Assembly (NCBI GenBank): GCA_016845285.1 | Contig: JAERSX010000780.1 | Location: 1-5,353 of the forward strand | DNA: 5,353 bases | Origin: Deltaproteobacteria bacterium | GTDB lineage: Bacteria > Myxococcota_A > UBA796 > UBA2385 | Direction of reading: 5' to 3' | Part shown: positions 1 through 5,353 of the stretch, in pieces | How positions within the stretch are numbered: the stretch's first letter is position 1 | How the letters are laid out: each line of letters opens with the position of its first letter | Notes under the pieces: generated by a model | What the model saw: only the letters and a program-made list of their open reading frames with translations | Told to the model about the DNA's origin: nothing | The model's database searches: none | Translations under genes and position numbers: made by a program

Positions 1-1
1 C

Positions 2-684
2 GTCTACATCGAGCTCCAGCAGAAGAAGCGCAAGCCGGACCCGGACCTGGCCCGCCACGTCGTCGATCTCTACGACGAGGAGGTGCTGGCCACAGATCTG
101 GCCCTCGGCAGCCTCGTCTCGGCCCTCGACGCCCGGGACGGTCTGGCGGACACCGTGATCGCCGTGACCTCCGACCACGGCGAGGAGTTCTGGGAGCACG
201 ACAGCTTCGAGCACGGCCACTCCCTGCTCGGCGAGGTGACCCGTGTGCCGCTGGTGGTGGCCGGCGCCGACGTGCCGCAGGGCGGAGCCACACACCCGTG
301 GGCCACGTCGACCTCTTCCAGACCCTGGTGGCCGCCGGCGGCGCCAGACCGGTGAACGGGACCCGGGGAGAGTCGCTCCTGGGCCTCGACCACCACGCCG
401 ATCGCACCGTGCTGAGCGAGAACCTCCTCTACGGCCCCCCCGCGGTGAGCGCCGTGGACCGGCACACGCGGGTGGTGGTGGACCTCCAGAACAAGCAGCG
501 CAGCGCCTGGGCGGTGGCCGACGACGGAAGCGAGCTCGAGGAGCCCTCGGGACTGCTGGCCCAACAGCGCGTCGACGCCGTGTACACCGCGCTCATCGAG
601 GCACGGGGAGGCCTCGATGACTGGGCCCCGGAGGAGACGGCGCCCAGCGAGGCCGAGCTGGAAGCCCTCGGCTACATCGAGTAG
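2..684 (+). CDS. Sulfatase / alkaline-phosphatase-superfamily hydrolase, C-terminal part, with apparent frameshift
   Basis: This is the C-terminal half of a sulfatase-like hydrolase; such enzymes cleave sulfate or phosphate esters at a two-residue metal centre. The 5' end lies before the window. Reading starts in frame 2 and contains TSDHGEEFWEHDSFEHGHS, the metal-binding Asp-His-Gly motif (Asp at 173-175, His at 176-178), followed by RVPLVVAGADVP, the usual strand after it. At about 287-298 the reading must move to frame 1, where PVGHVDLFQTLVAAGG continues the family pattern. The protein ends in LEALGYIE, very like the ALGY terminus of many arylsulfatases. In frame 2 alone it would stop at 353-355. 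The formylglycine Cys/Ser signature that would separate sulfatase from phosphatase or phosphotransferase is outside the window. The family is seen with good confidence, the substrate is unknown, and whether the gene is intact or broken is undecided. Confidence 0.82.
   Translation, partial: LHRAPAEEAQAGPGPGPPRRRSLRRGGAGHRSGPRQPRLGPRRPGRSGGHRDRRDLRPRRGVLGARQLRARPLPARRGDPCAAGGGRRRRAAGRSHTPVGHVDLFQTLVAAGGARPVNGTRGESLLGLDHHADRTVLSENLLYGPPAVSAVDRHTRVVVDLQNKQRSAWAVADDGSELEEPSGLLAQQRVDAVYTALIEARGGLDDWAPEETAPSEAELEALGYIE
284..300 (+). other. Apparent -1 frameshift site inside the sulfatase-like gene
   Basis: Homology-like sequence switches from frame 2 (ending VPQGGA) to frame 1 (beginning PVGHVDLFQ) in a short CA-rich run. 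Adding one C to make gcc-acc-aca-ccc-gtg would give GGATTPVGHVDLF, a smooth join. I see no classical X-XXY-YYZ slippery heptamer and no strong following stem, so a sequencing or assembly error, or a real inactivating deletion, is more likely than programmed frameshifting. Confidence 0.75.
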
Positions 685-741
685 GGAAGAGTGCCTGTAA
701 TAGCAGCCACTTAGCCTGACACCTTCGGCTCCTTCCAGCTC

Positions 742-787
742 TTGTGGGCGGGAAACCCGCACAACTTCTGTAGGGGGTGGCGCCCCC
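742..787. terminator. Two short GC-rich hairpins between convergent genes (weak terminator candidate)
   Basis: Between the sulfatase stop (684) and the protease stop (886) lie GCGGG-aaa-CCCGC at 748-760 and GGGGG-tggcg-CCCCC at 773-787. Their position between convergent genes suits transcription termination in both directions. Neither is followed by a clear T run on either strand, so an intrinsic terminator is not shown. The rest of 685-885 holds no convincing gene. Confidence 0.3.
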
Positions 788-885
788 GGTCGGGCTCACG
801 GCTGGACTGGGGCCATGAGCCTACGGTCGCCGGTCGCACCGGGCATCGCAGCCCCTCTCGTGCCGCACCGAGGCATCGGAGCGGG

Positions 886-2352
886 TCACCCTGCGTCGGA
901 GCCGGCCGGCCGCCCTCGTCGGCGCAGCAGGGGCAGCAGGAACACCACGAGGGCGCCCCGCCAGTCTCCCGGGACACCACGCTCCTGGCAGGCGCAGCCG
1001 GCGGGCTCCTCGTCGGGCTCCGCCTCGTTCTCGACCTGGGAGGCAGGCACGGTGGGCACCACCTCGAGGGCGTAGGAGAAGGACTCGTCCTCGTGGGGCC
1101 AGCCGGCCACCGGCACAGCCACGATCCAGAGCTCGGTCTCGCCGACCAGGGTGAGCGTGCGATGCCCCTCGCGGCCGTCGTCGAGCACCAGCGGCTCGAC
1201 CTCGAGGCCGTCGGCGGTGTCGCGCACGATCCGGACCTCCCAGGTCACCGAGGAGCCTTCGTCGCCCTCCCCATCGCCCGAGAACCCCACCTCGAGCTCA
1301 CCGGCGGGCATGCGGTCGAGGCGCACGGCGCTCGTGCCGGTGTGGTGCGGGGCCAGCTCGCTGGCCACGGCCTCCCAGCCATCGGTGCCGCTGGGCCCCA
1401 CGGTGCCGGCGAGGCGGCCGTCCTGGTCGTCGAAGGCGCTCGACACATCGTCGACGACCTCGGCATAGGCCGCGCCGTTGTCGTAGTCCCACACCAGGTT
1501 TCGGGCCGCGAAGTCGGCGAGGAGCTCGTGGAGATCGAGGCCTTCGTCGGCGAGGAGCCAGTCCAGCTCCCGCATGGGATCGCTGCCGACGTCCTCGGTC
1601 CAGCTCGCCAGGATGAGGTCGTCGGCGCCGTGGTGCTCGGCCAGGTACCGGGGGAAGATGAAGGCCCCGTACTGGCGTCCGTAGGCGATGTCGTACGGGT
1701 CGCTCCGGTCGTACTCTTCCATCGACAGGTGGGGCGACAGGGCGTAGCGGTACAGGAGCTCGAGGCCCTCGCCGCTGTCGGGATGGAGCGCCTCGGCGGC
1801 CCAGGTGGCCGTCGCCTCCCAGTACCAGCTCCGGTTCAAGCTGCCGTAGTTGCCGGTGGCGTGCTGCGCGGCGTGAAAGAGCTCGTGGGCCGAGGTGATC
1901 TGGCCCTGCGAGACGTCGGTGACCGTGCGCGGGTCCATGACGATGTAGGGGTGGTCGTCGGCGTCGACGGTGAAGTAGCCCCACGCCCCATCGATGTCGG
2001 GCCCGGCCTCGTGGGTGTTGCCCACGTAGACGTTGAACTTGTAGGCATCGGTGCCGACGGGCTGCGGGTAGCCCCAGTCGTCGAACTGGGCGGCCCAGGC
2101 GAGCTCGAAGGACACGAGCAGGGACGCGAGCTCTTCGTCGCTGGCCGTGCTGCCCTCACCCCAGCGCAACACGAAGTTGTCGCTGCTCATCGACGAAGGC
2201 AAGCCGAAGGCATCGCGCTCTTCTTTGCTCCCGTTCAGGAAGGCGGCGGCCTCGGGGTGCGGCCGGCTGAGCACGTGGGCGAGGGTCTGGTCCAGGCCAC
2301 AGGGCTGGGTCCCGGCTGCGGCGAGGCCCAGGGCGATCATCGTTTTCGACAA
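886..2352 (-). CDS. Secreted HExxH putative zinc metalloprotease with MYXO-CTERM-like tail
   Basis: A 488-aa putative exported metalloprotease. It has a short hydrophobic N-terminus (IALGLAAAG, about residues 6-14) acting as a signal peptide, then an N-terminal region with VLRWGEG and FNVYVGNTHEAG. The zinc-binding HELFH is at residues 156-160. The motif WEATATWAAE (about 178-187) supplies a likely third ligand, Glu179 or Glu187. A helical region follows (YGAFIFPRYLAEHHG), then a beta-rich domain of roughly residues 310-440. The layout resembles the uncharacterised MXAN_6640-type putative metalloproteases of myxobacteria, recalled rather than searched. The end has Cys453 and Cys455, a hydrophobic run (466-476) and Arg477-479, which fits MYXO-CTERM: tail processing and surface anchoring. 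The TTG start is chosen because GGGAGGAGG lies four bases before it; a frame extending to 2451 adds Arg-rich residues with no signal character. It is convergent with the sulfatase and 235 bases from the regulator. The substrate is unknown. Confidence 0.85.
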   Translation of the reverse strand: MSKTMIALGLAAAGTQPCGLDQTLAHVLSRPHPEAAAFLNGSKEERDAFGLPSSMSSDNFVLRWGEGSTASDEELASLLVSFELAWAAQFDDWGYPQPVGTDAYKFNVYVGNTHEAGPDIDGAWGYFTVDADDHPYIVMDPRTVTDVSQGQITSAHELFHAAQHATGNYGSLNRSWYWEATATWAAEALHPDSGEGLELLYRYALSPHLSMEEYDRSDPYDIAYGRQYGAFIFPRYLAEHHGADDLILASWTEDVGSDPMRELDWLLADEGLDLHELLADFAARNLVWDYDNGAAYAEVVDDVSSAFDDQDGRLAGTVGPSGTDGWEAVASELAPHHTGTSAVRLDRMPAGELEVGFSGDGEGDEGSSVTWEVRIVRDTADGLEVEPLVLDDGREGHRTLTLVGETELWIVAVPVAGWPHEDESFSYALEVVPTVPASQVENEAEPDEEPAGCACQERGVPGDWRGALVVFLLPLLRRRGRPAGSDAG

Positions 2353-2356
2353 GGTG

Positions 2357-2365
2357 CCTCCTCCC
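2357..2365 (-). promoter_or_regulatory. Strong ribosome binding site that fixes a TTG start
   Basis: On the minus strand GGGAGGAGG is followed by CACC and then TTG (2352-2350). The spacing is too long for the in-frame ATG four codons further on, and nothing comparable precedes the upstream start at 2451. This supports the TTG start of the metalloprotease. Confidence 0.7.
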
Positions 2366-2563
2366 TGTTTCACGATGGCACGAGACGCGGCCCTCGTGAT
2401 CACCTGGGGTACGCGACGGGCCACCAGGCGATTGCATCGCTGAGTCAACACTGTATGGCGCGATCCGGGCGAACCCGTCGTACGACCCTCGCGTTTCCTC
2501 TCGCGATGCGTGCTCGACCCAGATGTCCCGCTGGCCTGGAGCGCTCGCAGGGACCGAGTGGGA

Positions 2564-2587
2564 GGGCCTGTCAGCGGAACAGGACCC
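2564..2587 (-). terminator. Hairpin abutting the stop codon of the Fur-family gene
   Basis: The minus strand reads GGG-t-CCTGT, a seven-base loop, then ACAGG-CCC. This gives a five-pair stem extended by three G-C pairs across a one-base bulge, starting directly after the TGA at 2590-2588. Its position suits the end of the metal operon. No U-rich tract follows (TCCCACTCGG), so it may be a weak or Rho-assisted terminator, an RNA 3'-end stabiliser, or chance. Confidence 0.35.
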
Positions 2588-3028
2588 TCAGCCGATGCAG
2601 TCCGCGCAGCGCCCCATCACGCGAACCCTGAACGTCGCCCCACGCAGCACGGCCGGCAGCTCCCCCGCGCCATCTCGCAGCTCCAGGGACGGCAGGCAGC
2701 GCACCTCGCCACAGTCCTCGCACAGGAAGTGCCCATGGTCGTCCGCGATGGGTCGGCAGGCGTCGATGAGCTCGTAGCGCCAGACCCGGTCGCCCAGGTC
2801 CATCCGGCGGAGGATCCCCTCGTCCGCGAGGTCCGCGAGGACCCGCCAGATCGAGGCCTTGTCGAAGGCGACGTCTGGCAGCAGGTCCATGACCTGCTCG
2901 TGGGTGACTGGGGCGGCGGTCTCGTGCAGCAGCTCCAGCACGGAGAGGCGTGAGGAGGTCGCGCGAAGACCGCGGGCCTTGAGCAGACCTCGAACCTCAT
3001 CTCTCACATGATCGTGTGCGCCGGACAG
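2588..3028 (-). CDS. Fur-family metal-responsive transcriptional regulator (Zur-like candidate)
   Basis: A Fur-superfamily repressor, 146 aa from the start chosen here. The winged-helix DNA-binding domain includes LRATSSRLSVLELLHE (about 22-37) and the recognition-helix region FDKASIWRVLADLADEGIL (55-73), with Trp where the common signature TVYR has Tyr. The wing is GDRVWRYEL. The metal/dimerisation domain carries HGHFLCEDC with His98, His100, Cys103 and Cys106, an extra Cys111 (RCL), and a C-terminal CADC (Cys141, Cys144), so a structural Cys4 zinc site is expected. Start: CTG at 3028 has GGAGG five bases upstream and gives a normal family length. Alternatives in frame are GTG at 3007 (no ribosome binding site) and GTG at 3112 (GAGG upstream, adding a 28-residue non-conserved extension). 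It is last in the receptor/lipoprotein cluster, so it probably regulates it. Zinc sensing is inferred from context; Fur, Nur or PerR-type roles remain possible. Confidence 0.88.
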   Translation of the reverse strand: MSGAHDHVRDEVRGLLKARGLRATSSRLSVLELLHETAAPVTHEQVMDLLPDVAFDKASIWRVLADLADEGILRRMDLGDRVWRYELIDACRPIADDHGHFLCEDCGEVRCLPSLELRDGAGELPAVLRGATFRVRVMGRCADCIG

Positions 3029-3033
3029 CTTGG

Positions 3034-3038
3034 CCTCC
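3034..3038 (-). promoter_or_regulatory. Ribosome binding site implying a CTG start for the Fur-family gene
   Basis: GGAGG on the minus strand sits five bases before CTG (3028-3026) in the regulator's frame. It is the best Shine-Dalgarno match near the plausible start of the family domain. CTG starts are rare, so this is suggestive only. Confidence 0.4.
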
Positions 3039-3150
3039 GCTGGGACGGACAACGTATCCGAGCAGGGGTGACGAGGGGAAGCGCACGAGCTCGCACGCCT
3101 CCCCGAGAACACTCGTCCTCGGCCTCACCGAGTCGTCCACCGTCTACCGT

Positions 3151-3381
3151 CTAGTGGTCGTGGTCCTCGTGGCCAGCCTCTTCGCAGACGCCCTCCTCGG
3201 CGTGCTCCTCGCCTTCTTCTTCTTCTTCCTCGTGCTCATCATCGTGCTCTTCGATGTGGCACTCGAGGCCCTCGGCGCAGTCGTCGTCGCTGGCGCAAGT
3301 GTCTCCTGCCTCGCCGCCCTTGTCTCCGCAGGCGGTCAGGGCGACAAGGCCGGCAAGAGCCAGCAGGTTCATGATCTTCAT
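3151..3381 (-). CDS. Small His/Glu/Cys-rich lipoprotein, putative metal-binding
   Basis: A 76-aa lipoprotein. The signal peptide MKIMNLLALAGLVALTAC ends in a lipobox (LTAC) with Cys18 as the lipidated residue. Gly, not Asp, follows it, so sorting to the outer membrane is likely. The mature part has four more cysteines (29, 35, 41, 66) in the pattern CASDDDCAEGLEC...GVC, a spacing seen in many small myxobacterial lipoproteins. Between Cys41 and Cys66 sits a 24-residue loop made almost wholly of Glu, Asp and His (His42, 46, 50, 60), and the chain ends in HEDHDH. Eleven Cys/His side chains plus many acids make divalent metal binding very plausible. The ATG has AGGAG six bases upstream (3388-3392). 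It lies 27 bases after the larger lipoprotein gene and before the Fur-family gene, so it probably shares their transcript. I recognise no named family; a metal buffer or chaperone is inference. Confidence 0.82.
   Translation of the reverse strand: MKIMNLLALAGLVALTACGDKGGEAGDTCASDDDCAEGLECHIEEHDDEHEEEEEEGEEHAEEGVCEEAGHEDHDH
3214..3228 (+). repeat. (TTC)5 trinucleotide repeat encoding poly-Glu
   Basis: Five perfect TTC units on the plus strand read as GAA codons for Glu on the minus strand, inside the acidic loop of the small lipoprotein. Elsewhere in this GC-rich window Glu is mostly GAG. The uniform GAA run suggests growth by replication slippage that changes loop length in frame. Confidence 0.7.
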
Positions 3382-3408
3382 GGGTGTCTCCTGGTGGAGA
3401 GGTGGAGC

Positions 3409-4023
3409 TCACTCCACCTCGATGTTGAAGGTGACTTGGATGTCGTTGTCACCACCGATGGCCCCGAATCCGCCGCTGGCGACGTCCTCGGCCATGCCCT
3501 CGGCCTTGACAGGCTCGTCGTTCTCGAAGGGCAGGTGGCGCAGGGTGACCTCCAGCTGGCCGGTGCCCACCTGCAGGGTGGTGACGTCGTTGAGCAGACC
3601 CACGGGCAAGCCTTCGCCGTCGGTGTCGGCGTAGGCGTGGGTCATGACGGCGTCGGGGTTGGTGCCCGTCGCGGGGCCCTCGACGCCCGTGCCCGTGAAG
3701 AACACCTGGTGCTCTTCGGCCTCGTCCCCGATCTCCCCGGTGATCTCCTCCGCGGGGTCCTCGAGCTCGTTCCAGAAATGGACCGACAGCTGGTAGTCGG
3801 CGGTGGCGCTCGAAAGCACGATGTCGTCGATGACGGGGTCGCCATCGTCCTCGGGGTCGGCCCAGACGTACACGAGGTCGCCGCTGCCGTCGGAGGCGCT
3901 GAAGATCAGCTCGACGGTGGTAATCACCTCGTGGTCGTGGTCGTGGTGGTCGTGCTCCTCGACGTCCTTGCAGGCGCCCGTGAACAACAGGACCAGGGGC
4001 ATCACGCGAGTGATGGTCTTCAT
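3409..4023 (-). CDS. Lipoprotein with N-terminal His/Asp metal-binding segment, receptor-associated
   Basis: A 204-aa predicted lipoprotein. The signal peptide ends TGAC with Cys18 as the lipid anchor. Just after it comes EEHDHHDHDHE (about 22-32, His24, 26, 27, 29, 31), a flexible metal-capturing segment. The rest (about 33-204) looks like one or two all-beta domains, with TTVELIFSASDGSGD, LVYVWADPEDDGDP, VHFWNELEDPAEEITGEI, EEHQVFF, AYADTDGEGLPVGL, GQLEVTLRHLP and a final strand IQVTFNIEVE. From memory this resembles uncharacterised lipoproteins next to TonB-dependent receptors in Bacteroidetes and related bacteria; I cannot name a verified family. The ATG at 4023 is chosen over a longer frame to 4305 because AGGAG lies six bases upstream (4030-4034) and the signal peptide begins there. 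It starts 26 bases after the receptor's stop. A role as surface metal-binding partner of the receptor is inferred. Confidence 0.83.
   Translation of the reverse strand: MKTITRVMPLVLLFTGACKDVEEHDHHDHDHEVITTVELIFSASDGSGDLVYVWADPEDDGDPVIDDIVLSSATADYQLSVHFWNELEDPAEEITGEIGDEAEEHQVFFTGTGVEGPATGTNPDAVMTHAYADTDGEGLPVGLLNDVTTLQVGTGQLEVTLRHLPFENDEPVKAEGMAEDVASGGFGAIGGDNDIQVTFNIEVE
3931..3954 (+). repeat. GTGGTC-type short tandem repeat encoding the His/Asp segment
   Basis: Two perfect GTGGTC units (3931-3942), then degenerate GTGGTG and GTCGTG, code on the minus strand for alternating His and Asp after the lipid cysteine of the 204-aa lipoprotein. The repetitive DNA could let the His segment lengthen or shorten in frame. 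Confidence 0.5.
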
Positions 4024-4049
4024 GCTCGTCTCCTTGACGAGGTGGGGGG

Positions 4050-5353
4050 TCACAGGTCGACGCCGACCCGAAGACGCAGGTCGCGCCCGGGCTGATCGGC
4101 GTAGTAGCGAAGCAGGCTCGTGTACTCGCGGTAGGCGGTGTCGAGCAGGTTGCGGCCCTCCAGGCCGATGCGAAGGTCGCGACCCTTCAGCTTCAGCTCG
4201 GTGTGGAAGGCGGCGCCGAGCAGGGCGTGGCCGGCAGGGGGCGGCGCGAAGTCGGCGGCGAGGTCCGTCCGGGACTGCATGGCCACCAGCTGGGTGGACA
4301 CGCACAGCTCGGTCTGGTCCAGGGGACCGGTAGGACCGGGACGGAGCTTCGCGGTGAGGCGGAGGCGGTCGGCGGGGGTGCCGACGAGCTGTTGTCCGCT
4401 GCCGGGGAGCTGGGCTCGCACCAGCGCTCCGACCACATCCAGGCCGACCAGGCCCTCGGGGGCGAGCTCGAAGCCGCCGTCGACCCCGTAGACCACGGCG
4501 TCGACGGGCTGGTACTCGTAGGTGGGCCAGGTGCCGCGGATGGTCACGTCGTAGTGCAGGCTGCCGTCAGGGTTCCGGTCCGGCGAGAAGTAGATGTAGT
4601 CGTCGATGACGCTGCCGAAACCCGAGGCCTCGGCGGTGAGCCAAGGCCGGCGCAGGCCCACGGTGGCGGAGCCCGACCAGGAGGTCTCGACGCCCAGGTT
4701 CGGGTTGCCCAGGGCGTAGACCGGGAACGAGGGCGCGCTGCCGATGAGGTAGAGCTCGTCGACGTTGGGGAAGCGGCTGGCCGACGACAGGTCGACCTTG
4801 AGGTCGAGGGTGTCGGGGACGAGGTGGATCAGGGCGCCCAGGCTCAGGGTTCCGGCGTCGTACGAGGTGGGACAGCGGGCGTCGCCGTCCTCGTCGAGGG
4901 CGCAGTCGTCCTCGCTCAGGGTGTCGCGGCGCTCGTGCCGCTGGTAGCCGAGGCGGTCGATGAAGGCGGTGCGATCGAGGTGGTCGTAGCGGGCGCCCAT
5001 CTCGAGGTGGACGCGGTACCAGGCCAGCTGCTCGAAGCCGAAGACCCCGCCGGACAGGCCACGGTAGTTCGGGATGAGGGTCAGCCCGGAGTAGATGTTC
5101 TCCTGGAAGAGCCCCTGCAGGCCCACGCCGCCGTCGAGGGTGGCGGTGCCCAGGCGAGCGTCGGGGTGCTCGAAGAGCGCATCGAGGGAGTGCGTGCGGA
5201 GGGTGAACTCGTACTGGGGGCCCTCGATGTACTCGCGGACCTGCTCGAACTCCTGCCGGTGGTTGTGCTGGAAGGCGTAGGTCAGCTCGACGGAGCCCAG
5301 ATCGCCAGTGTCCGCGAGATGGACCGAGAGCAGGTCGTGGGTGACGTCCTGGT
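4050..5353 (-). CDS. TonB-dependent outer-membrane receptor, C-terminal beta-barrel part (5' end outside window)
   Basis: The frame is open to the window edge and gives 433 C-terminal residues of a receptor usually about 650-750 aa long; the TonB box and plug are not visible. Barrel features include alternating amphipathic strands, VELTYAFQHNHRQEFEQVR with EGPQYEFTLRTHSLDALFEHP near the edge, YSGLTLIPNYRG, the Arg/Asp-containing LSSASRFPNVDELYLIG, GNPNLGVETSWSGSATVGLR, and GRNLLDTAYREYTSLLRYYA followed by DQPGRDLRLRVGVDL at the end. The NLLDTAYREY...GRDLRLRV ending is typical of TonB-dependent receptors, though the last residue is Leu, not the usual Phe. One outer loop holds a Cys pair around an acidic run, DDCALDEDGDARC (4872-4904). 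These proteins import metal complexes, cofactors or other ligands using TonB energy. The His-rich lipoproteins and Fur-family gene just downstream suggest a metal ligand, zinc most likely (ZnuD-like role), but the visible part has no large His-rich loop. Confidence 0.9.
   Translation of the reverse strand, partial: QDVTHDLLSVHLADTGDLGSVELTYAFQHNHRQEFEQVREYIEGPQYEFTLRTHSLDALFEHPDARLGTATLDGGVGLQGLFQENIYSGLTLIPNYRGLSGGVFGFEQLAWYRVHLEMGARYDHLDRTAFIDRLGYQRHERRDTLSEDDCALDEDGDARCPTSYDAGTLSLGALIHLVPDTLDLKVDLSSASRFPNVDELYLIGSAPSFPVYALGNPNLGVETSWSGSATVGLRRPWLTAEASGFGSVIDDYIYFSPDRNPDGSLHYDVTIRGTWPTYEYQPVDAVVYGVDGGFELAPEGLVGLDVVGALVRAQLPGSGQQLVGTPADRLRLTAKLRPGPTGPLDQTELCVSTQLVAMQSRTDLAADFAPPPAGHALLGAAFHTELKLKGRDLRIGLEGRNLLDTAYREYTSLLRYYADQPGRDLRLRVGVDL

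Noticed and set aside
284..300. Programmed ribosomal frameshifting in the sulfatase-like gene
   Set aside because: No slippery heptamer, no upstream Shine-Dalgarno-like stimulator and no clear downstream stem; a missing base explains the data more simply.
2443..2448. TTGACT on the minus strand as a -35 box for the protease
   Set aside because: No acceptable -10 hexamer lies 16-18 bases downstream.
2477..2486. Perfect 10-base palindrome GTCGTACGAC in the protease leader
   Set aside because: Perfect 10-base palindromes are expected a few times by chance in a sequence this long; no second copy or promoter context was found.
742..2631. A 629-codon open frame on the plus strand, longer than the gene opposite it
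   Set aside because: It overlaps the metalloprotease antisense and reads as low-complexity Gly/Val/Ala/Arg/His protein with no motif. In DNA with G/C-rich third positions the opposite strand often stays open. The minus-strand gene has a ribosome binding site, signal peptide and HELFH.
3005..3018. Near-perfect 14-base palindrome (CACATGATCGTGTG) near the regulator start, a possible operator
   Set aside because: One mismatch in seven-base arms is expected several times by chance in a window this size, and it lacks the AT-rich character of known Fur/Zur boxes. It lies inside the coding region if the CTG start is right.
3016..4095. A 359-codon plus-strand open frame with hydrophobic and poly-Phe/Val stretches resembling membrane segments
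   Set aside because: The hydrophobic runs are the antisense of Glu, Asp and His codon runs in the two lipoproteins; there is no plausible start site or family pattern.
4024..4305. N-terminal extension of the 204-aa lipoprotein frame
   Set aside because: It overlaps the receptor gene, is rich in Arg/Pro, and has no role once the ATG at 4023 with its ribosome binding site and lipoprotein signal is accepted.

Overview
This window is very GC-rich DNA whose genuine genes have strongly G/C third positions. It suggests a member of the Myxococcota or a related deltaproteobacterial-type lineage, probably from an environmental or metagenomic assembly. The best lineage clue is the C-terminus of the protease gene: a Cys-rich linker, a short hydrophobic segment and an Arg cluster, as in the MYXO-CTERM sorting signal. 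A second clue is a small lipoprotein with the spaced-cysteine pattern common in myxobacterial lipoproteins. No tRNA, rRNA, CRISPR array, insertion sequence or integrase is visible.

Layout. (1) 2-684, plus strand: the C-terminal part of a sulfatase / alkaline-phosphatase-superfamily enzyme, split by an apparent one-base deletion near 287-298. (2) 685-885: a convergent intergenic stretch with two short GC-rich hairpins and no gene. (3) 886-2352, minus strand: a secreted HExxH putative zinc metalloprotease with a MYXO-CTERM-like tail, starting at TTG behind a strong ribosome binding site. (4) 2353-2587: a 235-base intergenic stretch with the protease leader and a hairpin directly after the next gene's stop codon. 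(5) 2588-5353, all minus strand: a tight cluster, read from high to low coordinates. It holds a TonB-dependent outer-membrane receptor (5' end outside the window), a 204-aa lipoprotein with a His/Asp-rich segment just after its lipid cysteine, a 76-aa His/Glu/Cys-rich lipoprotein, and a Fur-family metalloregulator.

How the genes work together (inference). The minus-strand cluster looks like a transition-metal acquisition operon. The receptor would import a metal or metal complex across the outer membrane. The two His-rich lipoproteins would capture, buffer or hand over the metal, and the Fur-family protein would repress the set when metal is plentiful. The many histidines and the regulator's cysteine pairs favour zinc, but nickel, copper, cobalt, iron or a chelate cannot be excluded from sequence alone. 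The sulfatase and protease have no visible functional tie to this cluster.

Long open frames on the opposite strand (notably 742-2631 and 3016-4095, plus strand) are judged to be high-GC shadows of the minus-strand genes.
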